Below are positions 1-5,632 of a DNA stretch of 6,356 nt, in pieces. This stretch comes from Prevotella sp. CAG:1092 (GTDB lineage: Bacteria > Bacteroidota > Bacteroidia > Bacteroidales > Bacteroidaceae). The notes under the pieces are model-generated. The model made no database searches, was not told the origin of the DNA, and was given only the letters and a program-made list of their open reading frames with translations. Where the stretch lies: NCBI GenBank assembly GCA_000436915.1, contig HF994189.1, forward strand, positions 681-7,036, in the 5' to 3' direction. The stretch's first letter is position 1. Every line of letters starts with the position of its first letter. Position numbers and translations under genes: made by a program.

Positions 1-1
1 G

Positions 2-82
2 CCTGCCGTAATAAGCAGCAAAGCAGATTTCACAGGTAGCCGACATACATCGTTGGGTGTGAGCTGTAGTCTAAACTTTTGA
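2..82 (+). CDS. C-terminal end of an upstream gene, probably DUF5683 family protein (partial)
   Basis: A reading frame is open from the left edge of the window and stops at TGA 80-82, giving the last 26 residues of a protein. It ends in LGVSCSLNF: alternating hydrophobic residues with a terminal phenylalanine, as in outer-membrane or beta-rich proteins of Bacteroidota. In this phylum the gene just before mltD and rel is commonly a DUF5683 protein that follows parA and parB, and such proteins have a similar tail. The identification therefore rests on gene order plus a short tail, not on a visible domain. The other two + frames are closed sooner or offer nothing recognisable. The 121 bases between this stop and mltD could belong to one transcript. 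Confidence 0.5.
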   Translation, partial: PAVISSKADFTGSRHTSLGVSCSLNF

Positions 83-93
83 TGAAGACTACA
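65..93 (+). other. 8-bp inverted repeat around the stop codon of the upstream gene
   Basis: TGTAGTCT (65-72) and AGACTACA (86-93) are perfect reverse complements separated by 13 bases, and the TGA stop of the upstream frame lies in the loop. An AT-rich tract follows (96-118) but it is not a clean run of T, so a role as intrinsic terminator or 3'-end stabiliser is only possible. GGTGTGAGC (56-64) can also pair, with one G-U, with GCTTACACC (123-131), enclosing this hairpin in a larger fold. Confidence 0.35.
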
Positions 94-144
94 CCTTATT
101 ATATATATAATATATAAGAGCCGCTTACACCTTATTATATATAT
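90..144 (+). repeat. 19-bp direct repeat pair in the AT-rich leader of mltD
   Basis: The 19-base sequence TACACCTTATTATATATAT occurs at 90-108 and again at 126-144 with no mismatch, a period of 36 bp. Half of each copy is simple TA sequence, but the shared TACACCTTATT part is not. No TAnnTTTG promoter box is visible between 83 and 203. The repeat may be a duplicated promoter or protein-binding segment for mltD, or the product of replication slippage. Function is not shown by the sequence. Confidence 0.6.
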
Positions 145-203
145 GCCATATAGCTAAACAACATAAAAGAACATAAACGAATTCTACAGATATAAAAAAC
201 ATA

Positions 204-1523
204 ATGAAGAAAACATTTTTGATAGCAGCCGCCATGATGTTTTGCATGCCAAGCTTCATGTCTGCTCAAAACGATGACACAGATATAATTGTTACTGACG
301 AAGAAGGCAACGAGGAAGAATTTGAAGTACCCGAAGCCATGACATACGAGCTTGACAGTTTGCTCAACCTCTACAATGCAAAGACATATTTGAAGCCCGA
401 CAACAACTGCAACATGTCGGACGTGAACCCTGTATACGACAAGGACACCTACAAACAACGCCTCAACCGCATGCCTACTATCATAGAGATGCCATACAAC
501 GAGGTGGTACAGCAGTTCATCGACCGCTATAGTGGTCGCCTTCGTCGCTCTGTAAGCTATATGCTCGGAGCACAAAACTTCTACATTCCTATATTCGAGC
601 AGGCTCTCGAAACCTATGGCATGCCTCTCGAACTGAAATACTTGCCTGTTATCGAGTCGGCTCTCAACCCTAAAGCTGTATCAAGAGTTGGCGCTACAGG
701 TCTTTGGCAGTTTATGGTTACCACAGGTAAGCAATACGGACTTGAGGTAAACTCTATGGTCGACGAACGTTGCGACCCTGTAAAGTCGTCGTATGCTGCT
801 GCCAACTATCTTAGCGACCTCTACAAGATATTCGGCGATTGGAATCTCGTTATCGCAGCCTACAACTGCGGACCAGACAACATCAACAAGGCTATACATA
901 GAGCTAATGGCGCTAAGGACTATTGGGAAATATACCCTTACTTGCCAAAGGAAACTCGCGGATATGTGCCTGCATTTATCGCAGCCAACTATATCATGAA
1001 CTACTATTGCGACCACAACATCTGTCCGATGACAACAACTTTGCCTGTAAAGACAGATACCGTAATGGTAGACCGCGACGTACACTTTGAACAGATATCA
1101 AAGGTGCTTAATATTCCTATAGATCTGATAGCAAACCTCAATCCACAATACCGTCGTAACATCGTCAACGGAAGCAACAAGCCTTCTGCTATCCGTTTGC
1201 CTGAGTCAAAGGCAATAGCTTTTATCGACAATCAGGATTCTATCTATGCTTATGTTCCAGAGAACGTTACTACAAAGCGTGCTGAGGTTAGCGTAAACAC
1301 AAGCAACTTAGCTTACAAAGACTCAAGATCGTCACGCCACTCTTCAAGCAAAAGAAGCAAGAGCCGTAAAAGTAGAAAAAGAACAAAGAGCGTAACCATA
1401 CGTCAGGGTGACACTCTTGGTGCTATCGCAGCTCGCAACAATACAACTGTAGCTAAACTAAAGAGGCTCAATGGTATTAAGGGCTCAAGCATTAGGGCTG
1501 GCAAAAAGCTGAAGGTGAAATAA
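204..1523 (+). CDS. mltD: Secreted membrane-bound-type lytic transglycosylase MltD with LysM domains
   Basis: Predicted to cleave the MurNAc-GlcNAc bond of peptidoglycan in the periplasm, forming 1,6-anhydro-muropeptides. The 439-residue protein begins with a signal peptide (about 1-21, ending SAQ). It has no lipobox cysteine, unlike the E. coli lipoprotein. The SLT domain spans roughly 125-265: catalytic Glu151 in YLPVIESAL, then GATGLWQF (163-170), AAYNCGP (218-224) and a YVPAFIAANYI segment (254-264), all hallmarks of the MltD class. A degenerate LysM-like segment lies at about 285-333 (LNIPIDLIANLNPQYR), and a clear LysM at about 396-438 (IRQGDTLGAIAARNN...LKRLNG) for glycan binding. A very basic Ser/Arg/Lys linker (373-396) joins them. 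The ATG at 204 is preceded by an A-rich stretch with no Shine-Dalgarno sequence, as is usual in this phylum, and it gives a proper signal peptide. rel follows after 94 bases with no terminator seen, so co-transcription is plausible. Confidence 0.93.
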   Translation: MKKTFLIAAAMMFCMPSFMSAQNDDTDIIVTDEEGNEEEFEVPEAMTYELDSLLNLYNAKTYLKPDNNCNMSDVNPVYDKDTYKQRLNRMPTIIEMPYNEVVQQFIDRYSGRLRRSVSYMLGAQNFYIPIFEQALETYGMPLELKYLPVIESALNPKAVSRVGATGLWQFMVTTGKQYGLEVNSMVDERCDPVKSSYAAANYLSDLYKIFGDWNLVIAAYNCGPDNINKAIHRANGAKDYWEIYPYLPKETRGYVPAFIAANYIMNYYCDHNICPMTTTLPVKTDTVMVDRDVHFEQISKVLNIPIDLIANLNPQYRRNIVNGSNKPSAIRLPESKAIAFIDNQDSIYAYVPENVTTKRAEVSVNTSNLAYKDSRSSRHSSSKRSKSRKSRKRTKSVTIRQGDTLGAIAARNNTTVAKLKRLNGIKGSSIRAGKKLKVK

Positions 1524-1604
1524 TCCTTCGCTTGCCCCACACCCCACACTAACCCTCAATTATAATCTTCTTATCACGTGGTCCAAACAACAAAAATAAA
1601 TTTT

Positions 1605-1610
1605 GGAGGA
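1605..1610 (+). promoter_or_regulatory. Shine-Dalgarno sequence that decides the rel start
   Basis: GGAGGA at 1605-1610 lies 7 bases before the ATG at 1618. It is only 1 base before the ATG at 1612, and it overlaps the region just after the in-frame TTG at 1603. The spacing therefore selects 1618 as the start codon. None of the other starts in the window (204, 3979, 5439 on the - strand, 5633) has such a motif, which is normal for Bacteroidota, so this one stands out. Confidence 0.65.
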
Positions 1611-1617
1611 CATGACA

Positions 1618-3897
1618 ATGGACAATCAGGACACTATCAACAAAGAGAGAGAAATTGCCGACGACAAGATGATAACCGCGGCTTTCGATAAGCTCATGAA
1701 GACTTATCTCGATTCTCCTCATCGCAAAAAGGTGGATATCATCACCAAAGCTTTCAACTTCGCCCGCCAAGCACACAAAGGTGTAAGACGACTATCTGGC
1801 GAACCATATATCATGCACCCTATTGCCGTTGCACAGATAGCATGCGAGGAGATGGGGCTTGGATCAACAAGTATTTGTTCTGCACTCCTGCATGATGTTG
1901 TCGAAGATACCGACTACTCGGTAGAAGACATCGAGAATATCTTCGGTTCGAAGATAGCTATGATTGTAGACGGACTTACAAAGATTAGTGGTGGTATATT
2001 CGGAGATAAGGCTTCGGCTCAAGCCGAAAACTTTAAGAAGTTGTTGCTCACTATGAGCGATGATATCCGAGTGATATTGATTAAGATTTGCGACCGTCTG
2101 CACAACATGCGCACTTTGGCTTCGCAAGCTCCTAATAAGCAATACAAGATTGCTGGCGAAACGATGTATATCTATGCTCCTCTCGCCAATCGTCTTGGAC
2201 TAAACAAGATAAAGACTGAACTTGAAGACCTTAGCTTCAAGTATGAGCATCCTGAAGAATATAAGGATATCACAAATAAACTTTCTATGTCGGAAGAGCA
2301 ACGCAAAAAACTCTTCAAAGACTTCACCTCTCCTATTCGTGCAGCCCTCGACTCTCTTGGTATACAATATGAAATCAAGGCAAGAGTGAAGAGTCCTTAT
2401 TCTATTTGGAATAAGATGCAAAACAAGCACGTTTCGTTTGATGAGATTTATGATATCCTTGCCGTGCGTATCATCTTTACTCCTAAAGAGCGCGCCAACG
2501 AAATCAACGAATGTTTCAACATTTATGTTGCAATAAGCAGAATATATAAGAGCCATCCAGACCGCTTGCGCGACTGGCTCAACCATCCTAAGGCAAATGG
2601 ATATCAGGCTCTCCACGTCACTCTGATGTCTAAACAGGGTAAGTGGATTGAGGTACAGATTCGTAGCGACCGTATGGACGAAATTGCAGAACAAGGTTTT
2701 GCTGCGCATTGGAAATATAAAGATGGAAACGATGGACATGAAGACGATGGCGAGCTTAACGATTGGCTAAGCACTATCAAGGAAATTCTCGACGACCCAC
2801 AGCCTGATGCTATGGACTTCCTCGATGCTATAAAGCTCAACCTTTTTGCATCTGAAATATTCGTGTTTACTCCTAAGGGCGAGGTGAAGACGATGCCTGC
2901 CAACTGTACAGTCCTCGACTTTGCATTCCAAATACACACCTTCCTTGGTAGCCATTGTATAGGAGCTAAAGTAAACCACAAGCTCGTACCGCTAAGCCAT
3001 AAGCTCAATAGTGGCGACCAGGTAGAAGTGCTTACTTCTAAGTCACAACATGTACAGCCCGATTGGATAAACTTTGTTTCTACTGCTAAGGCTAAAGCTA
3101 AGATACAAGCAATATTGCGCCGCGACAACCGCGAGACTCAAAAGAAGGGCGAAGAAACTCTTAAGCAATGGCTACAGACGAACGAAATAGAACTTTCTAC
3201 ATCTGTTCTCGATCAGCTTTGCTCATTCCATGATGTGCAGAAGCCTGAAGAATTATTCCTTGGATTAGGCAACAGGACAATATTACTTGGCGAGAAAGAT
3301 ATCAACGAGCTCCATGGTAAGAGCCAAAAGAATGAGAGCTCTGGAGGAGGATGGAGAAAGTTTGTTCCTTTCCTTGGCAAGAGCAAAGACAAGAAGAAAA
3401 CTGTGCCACCAAGCGACAAGAAGCTTGTGGTAGGAAAAGAATTCAATAAGAAGATTCCTTGCGTAATCTCCGAGAAGACCATCGGCATGTATATCCTTCC
3501 TACTTGTTGTCATGCTATTCCTGGTGACGACATCCTTGGATATATCGACAACAAAAACCAGGTGGAGATACACAATCGTGCGTGCCCTGTTGCCAACCGA
3601 CTAAAGTCAAGTTTCGGCAATCGCATCCTTGATGCTAAATGGGATATGCACAAGGTATTATTCTTTGATGCAACTATTCAGATTAGAGGTATCGACCGCA
3701 AGGGCATGCTTCACGATATATCTGAGGTGATATCAGAGAAGCTTGATGTCAACATCCATCGCATCACCATAAATGCAGACGAAGGCATCTATGATGGCAA
3801 GATAGAGATTCGTGTTCACGATCGCTCTGAAGTTCAAGAGATTGTAAACGCTCTCAAAAAGATTGATGACCTCAAGGAGGTTAAACAAATAATGTAA
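1618..3897 (+). CDS. rel: Bifunctional (p)ppGpp synthetase/hydrolase, RelA/SpoT (Rel) family
   Basis: Long RSH enzyme of the stringent response: transfers pyrophosphate from ATP to GDP/GTP and hydrolyses (p)ppGpp, in the cytoplasm and ribosome-associated. With the start at 1618 it is 759 residues, full length for the family. In order: an HD hydrolase domain (about 35-190) with intact His53, His67, His92-Asp93 and Glu96-Asp97 in LLHDVVED, and KICDRLHNMRT (156-166); a synthetase domain (about 245-370) with YSIWNKM, YDILAVRII (278-286), ANGYQALH (326-333), Glu345 in WIEVQIR and AAHWKYK; a TGS domain (about 412-474); a helical region; a conserved-cysteine motif TCCHAIPGDD (629-638) with His652 and Cys656; and a C-terminal ACT domain (about 679-759). 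Residues 316-319 read RLRD, the basic RxKD-like signature of bifunctional enzymes, not the acidic ExDD of monofunctional RelA. Both activities are therefore predicted. A Gly/Lys-rich linker lies at about 566-603. A longer form from TTG 1603 or ATG 1612 is possible but less favoured. Confidence 0.95.
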   Translation: MDNQDTINKEREIADDKMITAAFDKLMKTYLDSPHRKKVDIITKAFNFARQAHKGVRRLSGEPYIMHPIAVAQIACEEMGLGSTSICSALLHDVVEDTDYSVEDIENIFGSKIAMIVDGLTKISGGIFGDKASAQAENFKKLLLTMSDDIRVILIKICDRLHNMRTLASQAPNKQYKIAGETMYIYAPLANRLGLNKIKTELEDLSFKYEHPEEYKDITNKLSMSEEQRKKLFKDFTSPIRAALDSLGIQYEIKARVKSPYSIWNKMQNKHVSFDEIYDILAVRIIFTPKERANEINECFNIYVAISRIYKSHPDRLRDWLNHPKANGYQALHVTLMSKQGKWIEVQIRSDRMDEIAEQGFAAHWKYKDGNDGHEDDGELNDWLSTIKEILDDPQPDAMDFLDAIKLNLFASEIFVFTPKGEVKTMPANCTVLDFAFQIHTFLGSHCIGAKVNHKLVPLSHKLNSGDQVEVLTSKSQHVQPDWINFVSTAKAKAKIQAILRRDNRETQKKGEETLKQWLQTNEIELSTSVLDQLCSFHDVQKPEELFLGLGNRTILLGEKDINELHGKSQKNESSGGGWRKFVPFLGKSKDKKKTVPPSDKKLVVGKEFNKKIPCVISEKTIGMYILPTCCHAIPGDDILGYIDNKNQVEIHNRACPVANRLKSSFGNRILDAKWDMHKVLFFDATIQIRGIDRKGMLHDISEVISEKLDVNIHRITINADEGIYDGKIEIRVHDRSEVQEIVNALKKIDDLKEVKQIM

Positions 3898-3937
3898 ATA
3901 TTCCTATATCTACACCCCATCCTATTTTTCATCATCG

Positions 3938-3963
3938 TGTGAAGCCGTTTCTACGGCTTCACA
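3938..3963 (+). terminator. Hairpin between rel and the pectinesterase gene; possible terminator
   Basis: GTGAAGCCGT (3939-3948) and ACGGCTTCAC (3953-3962) form a perfect 10-bp stem with loop TTCT; T3938-A3963 adds an eleventh pair. The hairpin starts 40 bases after the rel stop and ends 15 bases before the pectinesterase ATG. The sequence after it (TTAAATAAAC) is AT-rich but has no run of T, so it is a weak intrinsic terminator on either strand. A structure in the pectinesterase 5' untranslated region or a processing site is an equally good reading. Confidence 0.5.
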
Positions 3964-3978
3964 TTAAATAAACAAACT

Positions 3979-4962
3979 ATGAAGCTAATTACAACAACTC
4001 TACTACTTATGCTCTCAGCCATCACGGCTATGGGCGCAAACAAATACGACAACCCTGATACCATCTTCGTGGCTCGCGACGGTACAGCCGAATTCCGCAA
4101 CATTAGCGAAGCCATAGAGGTTTGTCGTGCTTTTATGGAATATCATAAGGTGATATACGTTAAGAAAGGAGTCTACAAGGAAAAACTCGTTATCCCTTCA
4201 TGGCTCGACAACATAGAAATATGTGGCGAAGACCGCGACAATACCATCATCACCTACGACGACCATGCCAACATAAAGCTTCCTGAAACAGGCAAGGGTA
4301 TGGGCACTTTCCGCACTTACACTCTGAAGATACAAGGCAACGACATTACCCTGAAGAATATCACCATCGAAAACAATTCTGCTCGACTTGGTCAGGCTGT
4401 TGCCCTACATACCGAAGGCGACCGTCTATCGTTCATCAACTGCCGTTTCCTCGGACATCAGGATACTATCTACACAGGCAAAGCCTCTACTCGCCAGCTA
4501 TTCAAAGACTGCTATATCGAAGGCACTACCGACTTCATCTTTGGTCCTTCTACAGCTTGGTTTGAGTCGTGCACCATCCACTCAAAGGCTAATAGCTATA
4601 TCACAGCAGCCTCTACTCCTGCCAACCAGACTTATGGCTACATTTTCAACCATTGCCACCTCACGGCAGCAGACAATATTAATAAGGTGTATCTCGGTCG
4701 CCCATGGCGTCCATATGCTCATACCTTGTTTATGAACTGCATCATGGATAGCCATATCAGACCAGAGGGATGGGAGAACTGGAGAAATCCTGCGAACGAA
4801 AAGACTGCTCGCTATCAAGAGTATAATAATACAGGCGCTGGTGCCAATACTTCAAAGCGAGTTGGCTGGAGCCATCAGCTAACAAAGAAAGAAGCACAAG
4901 GAATAACCATCGAAAAGGTTTTCCATAGCGATACAAGCTGGCTTCCATCTTGCATGAAATAA
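3979..4962 (+). CDS. Secreted pectinesterase (pectin methylesterase), carbohydrate esterase family 8
   Basis: Predicted to remove methyl esters from homogalacturonan, releasing methanol and leaving polygalacturonate for lyases and hydrolases. The 327-residue protein has an N-terminal signal peptide (about 1-19, ending AMGA) and is then almost entirely the right-handed beta-helix CE8 domain. All family signatures are present: GVYKE (64-68), QAVAL with Gln139, GHQDTIY with Gln161 and Asp162 (general acid/base), TDFIFG with the nucleophile Asp185 (182-189 region), and LGRPW with Arg241 and Trp243. It should therefore be active, in the periplasm or on the cell surface; there is no lipobox. The start has an A-rich, Shine-Dalgarno-free leader and yields the signal peptide directly. 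It follows rel by 81 bases on the same strand, but no pectate lyase, SusC/SusD or sensor gene is adjacent, so it is not in an obvious polysaccharide utilisation locus here. Codon use looks like that of its neighbours by eye. Confidence 0.95.
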   Translation: MKLITTTLLLMLSAITAMGANKYDNPDTIFVARDGTAEFRNISEAIEVCRAFMEYHKVIYVKKGVYKEKLVIPSWLDNIEICGEDRDNTIITYDDHANIKLPETGKGMGTFRTYTLKIQGNDITLKNITIENNSARLGQAVALHTEGDRLSFINCRFLGHQDTIYTGKASTRQLFKDCYIEGTTDFIFGPSTAWFESCTIHSKANSYITAASTPANQTYGYIFNHCHLTAADNINKVYLGRPWRPYAHTLFMNCIMDSHIRPEGWENWRNPANEKTARYQEYNNTGAGANTSKRVGWSHQLTKKEAQGITIEKVFHSDTSWLPSCMK

Positions 4963-4987
4963 ATAAGAATATAAAAACATTATAAAA

Positions 4988-5035
4988 GCAAACAGCACAT
5001 AGCCAAAGACATGAGTCTGGCTATGTGCTGTTTGC
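4988..5035 (-). terminator. Strong hairpin between convergent genes; intrinsic terminator, best fit for the merR transcript
   Basis: An 18-bp perfect stem is formed by GCAAACAGCACATAGCCA (4988-5005) and TGGCTATGTGCTGTTTGC (5018-5035). The 12-base loop can itself close as AGAC-ATGA-GTCT. Read on the - strand the stem is followed at once by a T-rich tract (TTTTATAATGTTTTTATA, from 4987 leftwards), a canonical terminator layout for merR, whose stop is 53 bases upstream. On the + strand the downstream sequence (ATATCATGC) is not T-rich, though the stem may still stop pectinesterase transcription or protect its 3' end. Confidence 0.85.
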
Positions 5036-5056
5036 ATATCATGCAATATAATCTTC

Positions 5057-5108
5057 TTATACCAAAGAATTTATATACGAGATAATGATTATACCAAAGA
5101 GTCGAGAT
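5057..5108. repeat. Imperfect direct duplication of the merR 3' end
   Basis: TTATACCAAAGA occurs at 5057-5068 and at 5089-5100, 32 bp apart. Both copies are followed by CGAGAT, after 9 bases in the first (CGAGAT at 5078-5083) and after 2 bases in the second (5103-5108). The right-hand copy encodes the last codons and TAA stop of merR on the - strand. The left-hand copy lies just beyond the stop, so the end of the gene appears duplicated and then diverged. The period of 32 is not a multiple of three. Confidence 0.5.
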
Positions 5109-5439
5109 GTTTCTTCAAATCCTTAAGCTGGTCTCTTACAGATATCAAAGTCTCAAGGATATCTGCACTACGATCGGCACCCTCACGATTAGCCGCAAGC
5201 ATCTTCTTTGCTGCAGCAATCTTGAAGCCACGCACCTTGATAAGGTTATAGACAACCTTGAGCTGTTCTATATCCTTCTCCGTATACTGTCTGATACCCG
5301 TTCCTCTGGCTGTACGAGGCTTAATCTGAGGGAATTCTGATTCCCAGAAACGCAACGTACTCTCAGCAACGCCCAATTGCTGCGCCACCTCCTTTATAGA
5401 GAAATATATCTTAAGGTTTTTATCTGTATTAAGAGCCAT
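5089..5439 (-). CDS. Short MerR-family DNA-binding transcriptional regulator
   Basis: A 116-residue cytoplasmic regulator made of a MerR-type winged helix-turn-helix and little else. The HTH begins at about residue 12 (YFSIKEVAQQLGVAESTLRFWE), followed by the wing with RQYTEKDIEQL (50-60) and a second helical pair with VRGFKIAAAKKML (69-81). The charged heptad-like tail (about 92-116) probably forms the dimer coiled coil. There is no C-terminal ligand domain and no metal-binding cysteine; the protein has none at all. The effector is therefore unknown and a classic metal sensor is excluded. The frame is open back to 5496, but the start at 5439 (MALNTDKNLK) is chosen because homologues begin there as I recall them and because a promoter (5467-5496) lies inside the longer version. 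It is transcribed divergently from alaS and ends against a strong terminator. Target genes cannot be read from the sequence; self-control is plausible. Confidence 0.88.
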   Translation of the reverse strand: MALNTDKNLKIYFSIKEVAQQLGVAESTLRFWESEFPQIKPRTARGTGIRQYTEKDIEQLKVVYNLIKVRGFKIAAAKKMLAANREGADRSADILETLISVRDQLKDLKKHLDSLV

Positions 5440-5466
5440 AGTTGACAAATTACATCTAATTTGGGA

Positions 5467-5496
5467 CAAAGATAGTAAATATTTTGCATATTTCAA
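5467..5496 (-). promoter_or_regulatory. merR promoter (Bacteroidota type)
   Basis: On the - strand the -7 box reads TATCTTTG (complement of 5467-5474), an exact match to TAnnTTTG. A TTG (complement of 5494-5496) stands 19 bases upstream, in the place expected for the -33 element. The start of transcription would fall near 5460, leaving about 20 untranslated bases before the ATG at 5439. The spacer contains the dyad AAATAT-5 nt-ATATTT (5477-5493), a possible operator. Confidence 0.7.
5477..5493. promoter_or_regulatory. Candidate operator dyad in the merR promoter spacer
   Basis: AAATAT (5477-5482) and ATATTT (5488-5493) are reverse complements with a 5-base centre. The dyad fills nearly all of the 19-base gap between the -33 and -7 elements of the merR promoter. 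MerR proteins are known to bind dyads in exactly that position. The arms are pure AT in AT-rich DNA, so chance is a real alternative. Confidence 0.3.
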
Positions 5497-5518
5497 TCTA
5501 CAATCGTCATTTTATTAG

Positions 5519-5526
5519 TATCTTTG
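5519..5526 (+). promoter_or_regulatory. alaS promoter -7 box (Bacteroidota type)
   Basis: TATCTTTG followed by CA is an exact match to TAnnTTTG. It is identical to the merR box on the other strand, with 44 bases between the two. No TTG or TTTG is visible about 19-21 bases upstream, so the -33 element is weak or the promoter needs an activator. Transcription would begin near 5532, giving alaS a leader of about 100 bases. Confidence 0.65.
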
Positions 5527-5546
5527 CACAAGTTTTTAATCATCAG

Positions 5547-5588
5547 CTTCTTGTCTAAGCTATAACATGGCAGCAATAAGCTAAGAAG
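5547..5588 (+). promoter_or_regulatory. alaS leader: imperfect hairpin holding a five-codon reading frame
   Basis: CTTCTT (5547-5552) pairs with AAGAAG (5583-5588), and after a 5-base bulge AGCT (5558-5561) pairs with AGCT (5579-5582), leaving a 17-base loop. The loop contains ATG at 5567, which opens the frame ATG GCA GCA ATA AGC TAA (5567-5584), encoding MAAIS with two adjacent alanine codons. No T-run follows, so this is not a standard attenuator. A role in alaS control is only a possibility. Confidence 0.3.
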
Positions 5589-5632
5589 ATTAAAATATCA
5601 AGGATAAATAAAACAAAAACATACAAACAGAA

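Noticed and set aside
135..575. 146-codon open frame on the - strand across the mltD start
   Set aside because: It lies opposite the signal peptide and N-terminus of a clear MltD protein, and its Val/Cys/His-rich translation resembles no family. It is a shadow frame.
1603..1617. Longer rel starting at TTG 1603 or ATG 1612
   Set aside because: TTG 1603 and ATG 1612 are too close to or overlap the GGAGGA at 1605-1610, whereas ATG 1618 has ideal spacing and gives the N-terminus expected of relatives.
2200..2739. 179-codon open frame on the - strand inside rel, and the 174-codon one at 2604-3128
   Set aside because: Both are fully antisense to conserved Rel domains, and their translations look like reverse-complement noise, with no recognisable motif.
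3874..3897. AAGGAGG with a following ATG at the end of rel, as a ribosome site for a downstream gene
   Set aside because: The ATG is the last codon of rel and is followed directly by TAA, so no frame follows.
3923..3930. TATTTTTC as a -7 box for the pectinesterase
   Set aside because: It misses the final G of TAnnTTTG and has no TTG at the -33 distance; too weak to annotate.
5440..5496. N-terminal extension of merR to 5496
   Set aside because: The extra 19 residues cover the predicted -7 box and transcription start of merR itself and precede the conserved MALNTDKNLK start.
5527..5632. T-box or other known riboswitch ahead of alaS
   Set aside because: No T-box sequence, antiterminator or terminator is seen, and T-boxes are not typical of Bacteroidota.
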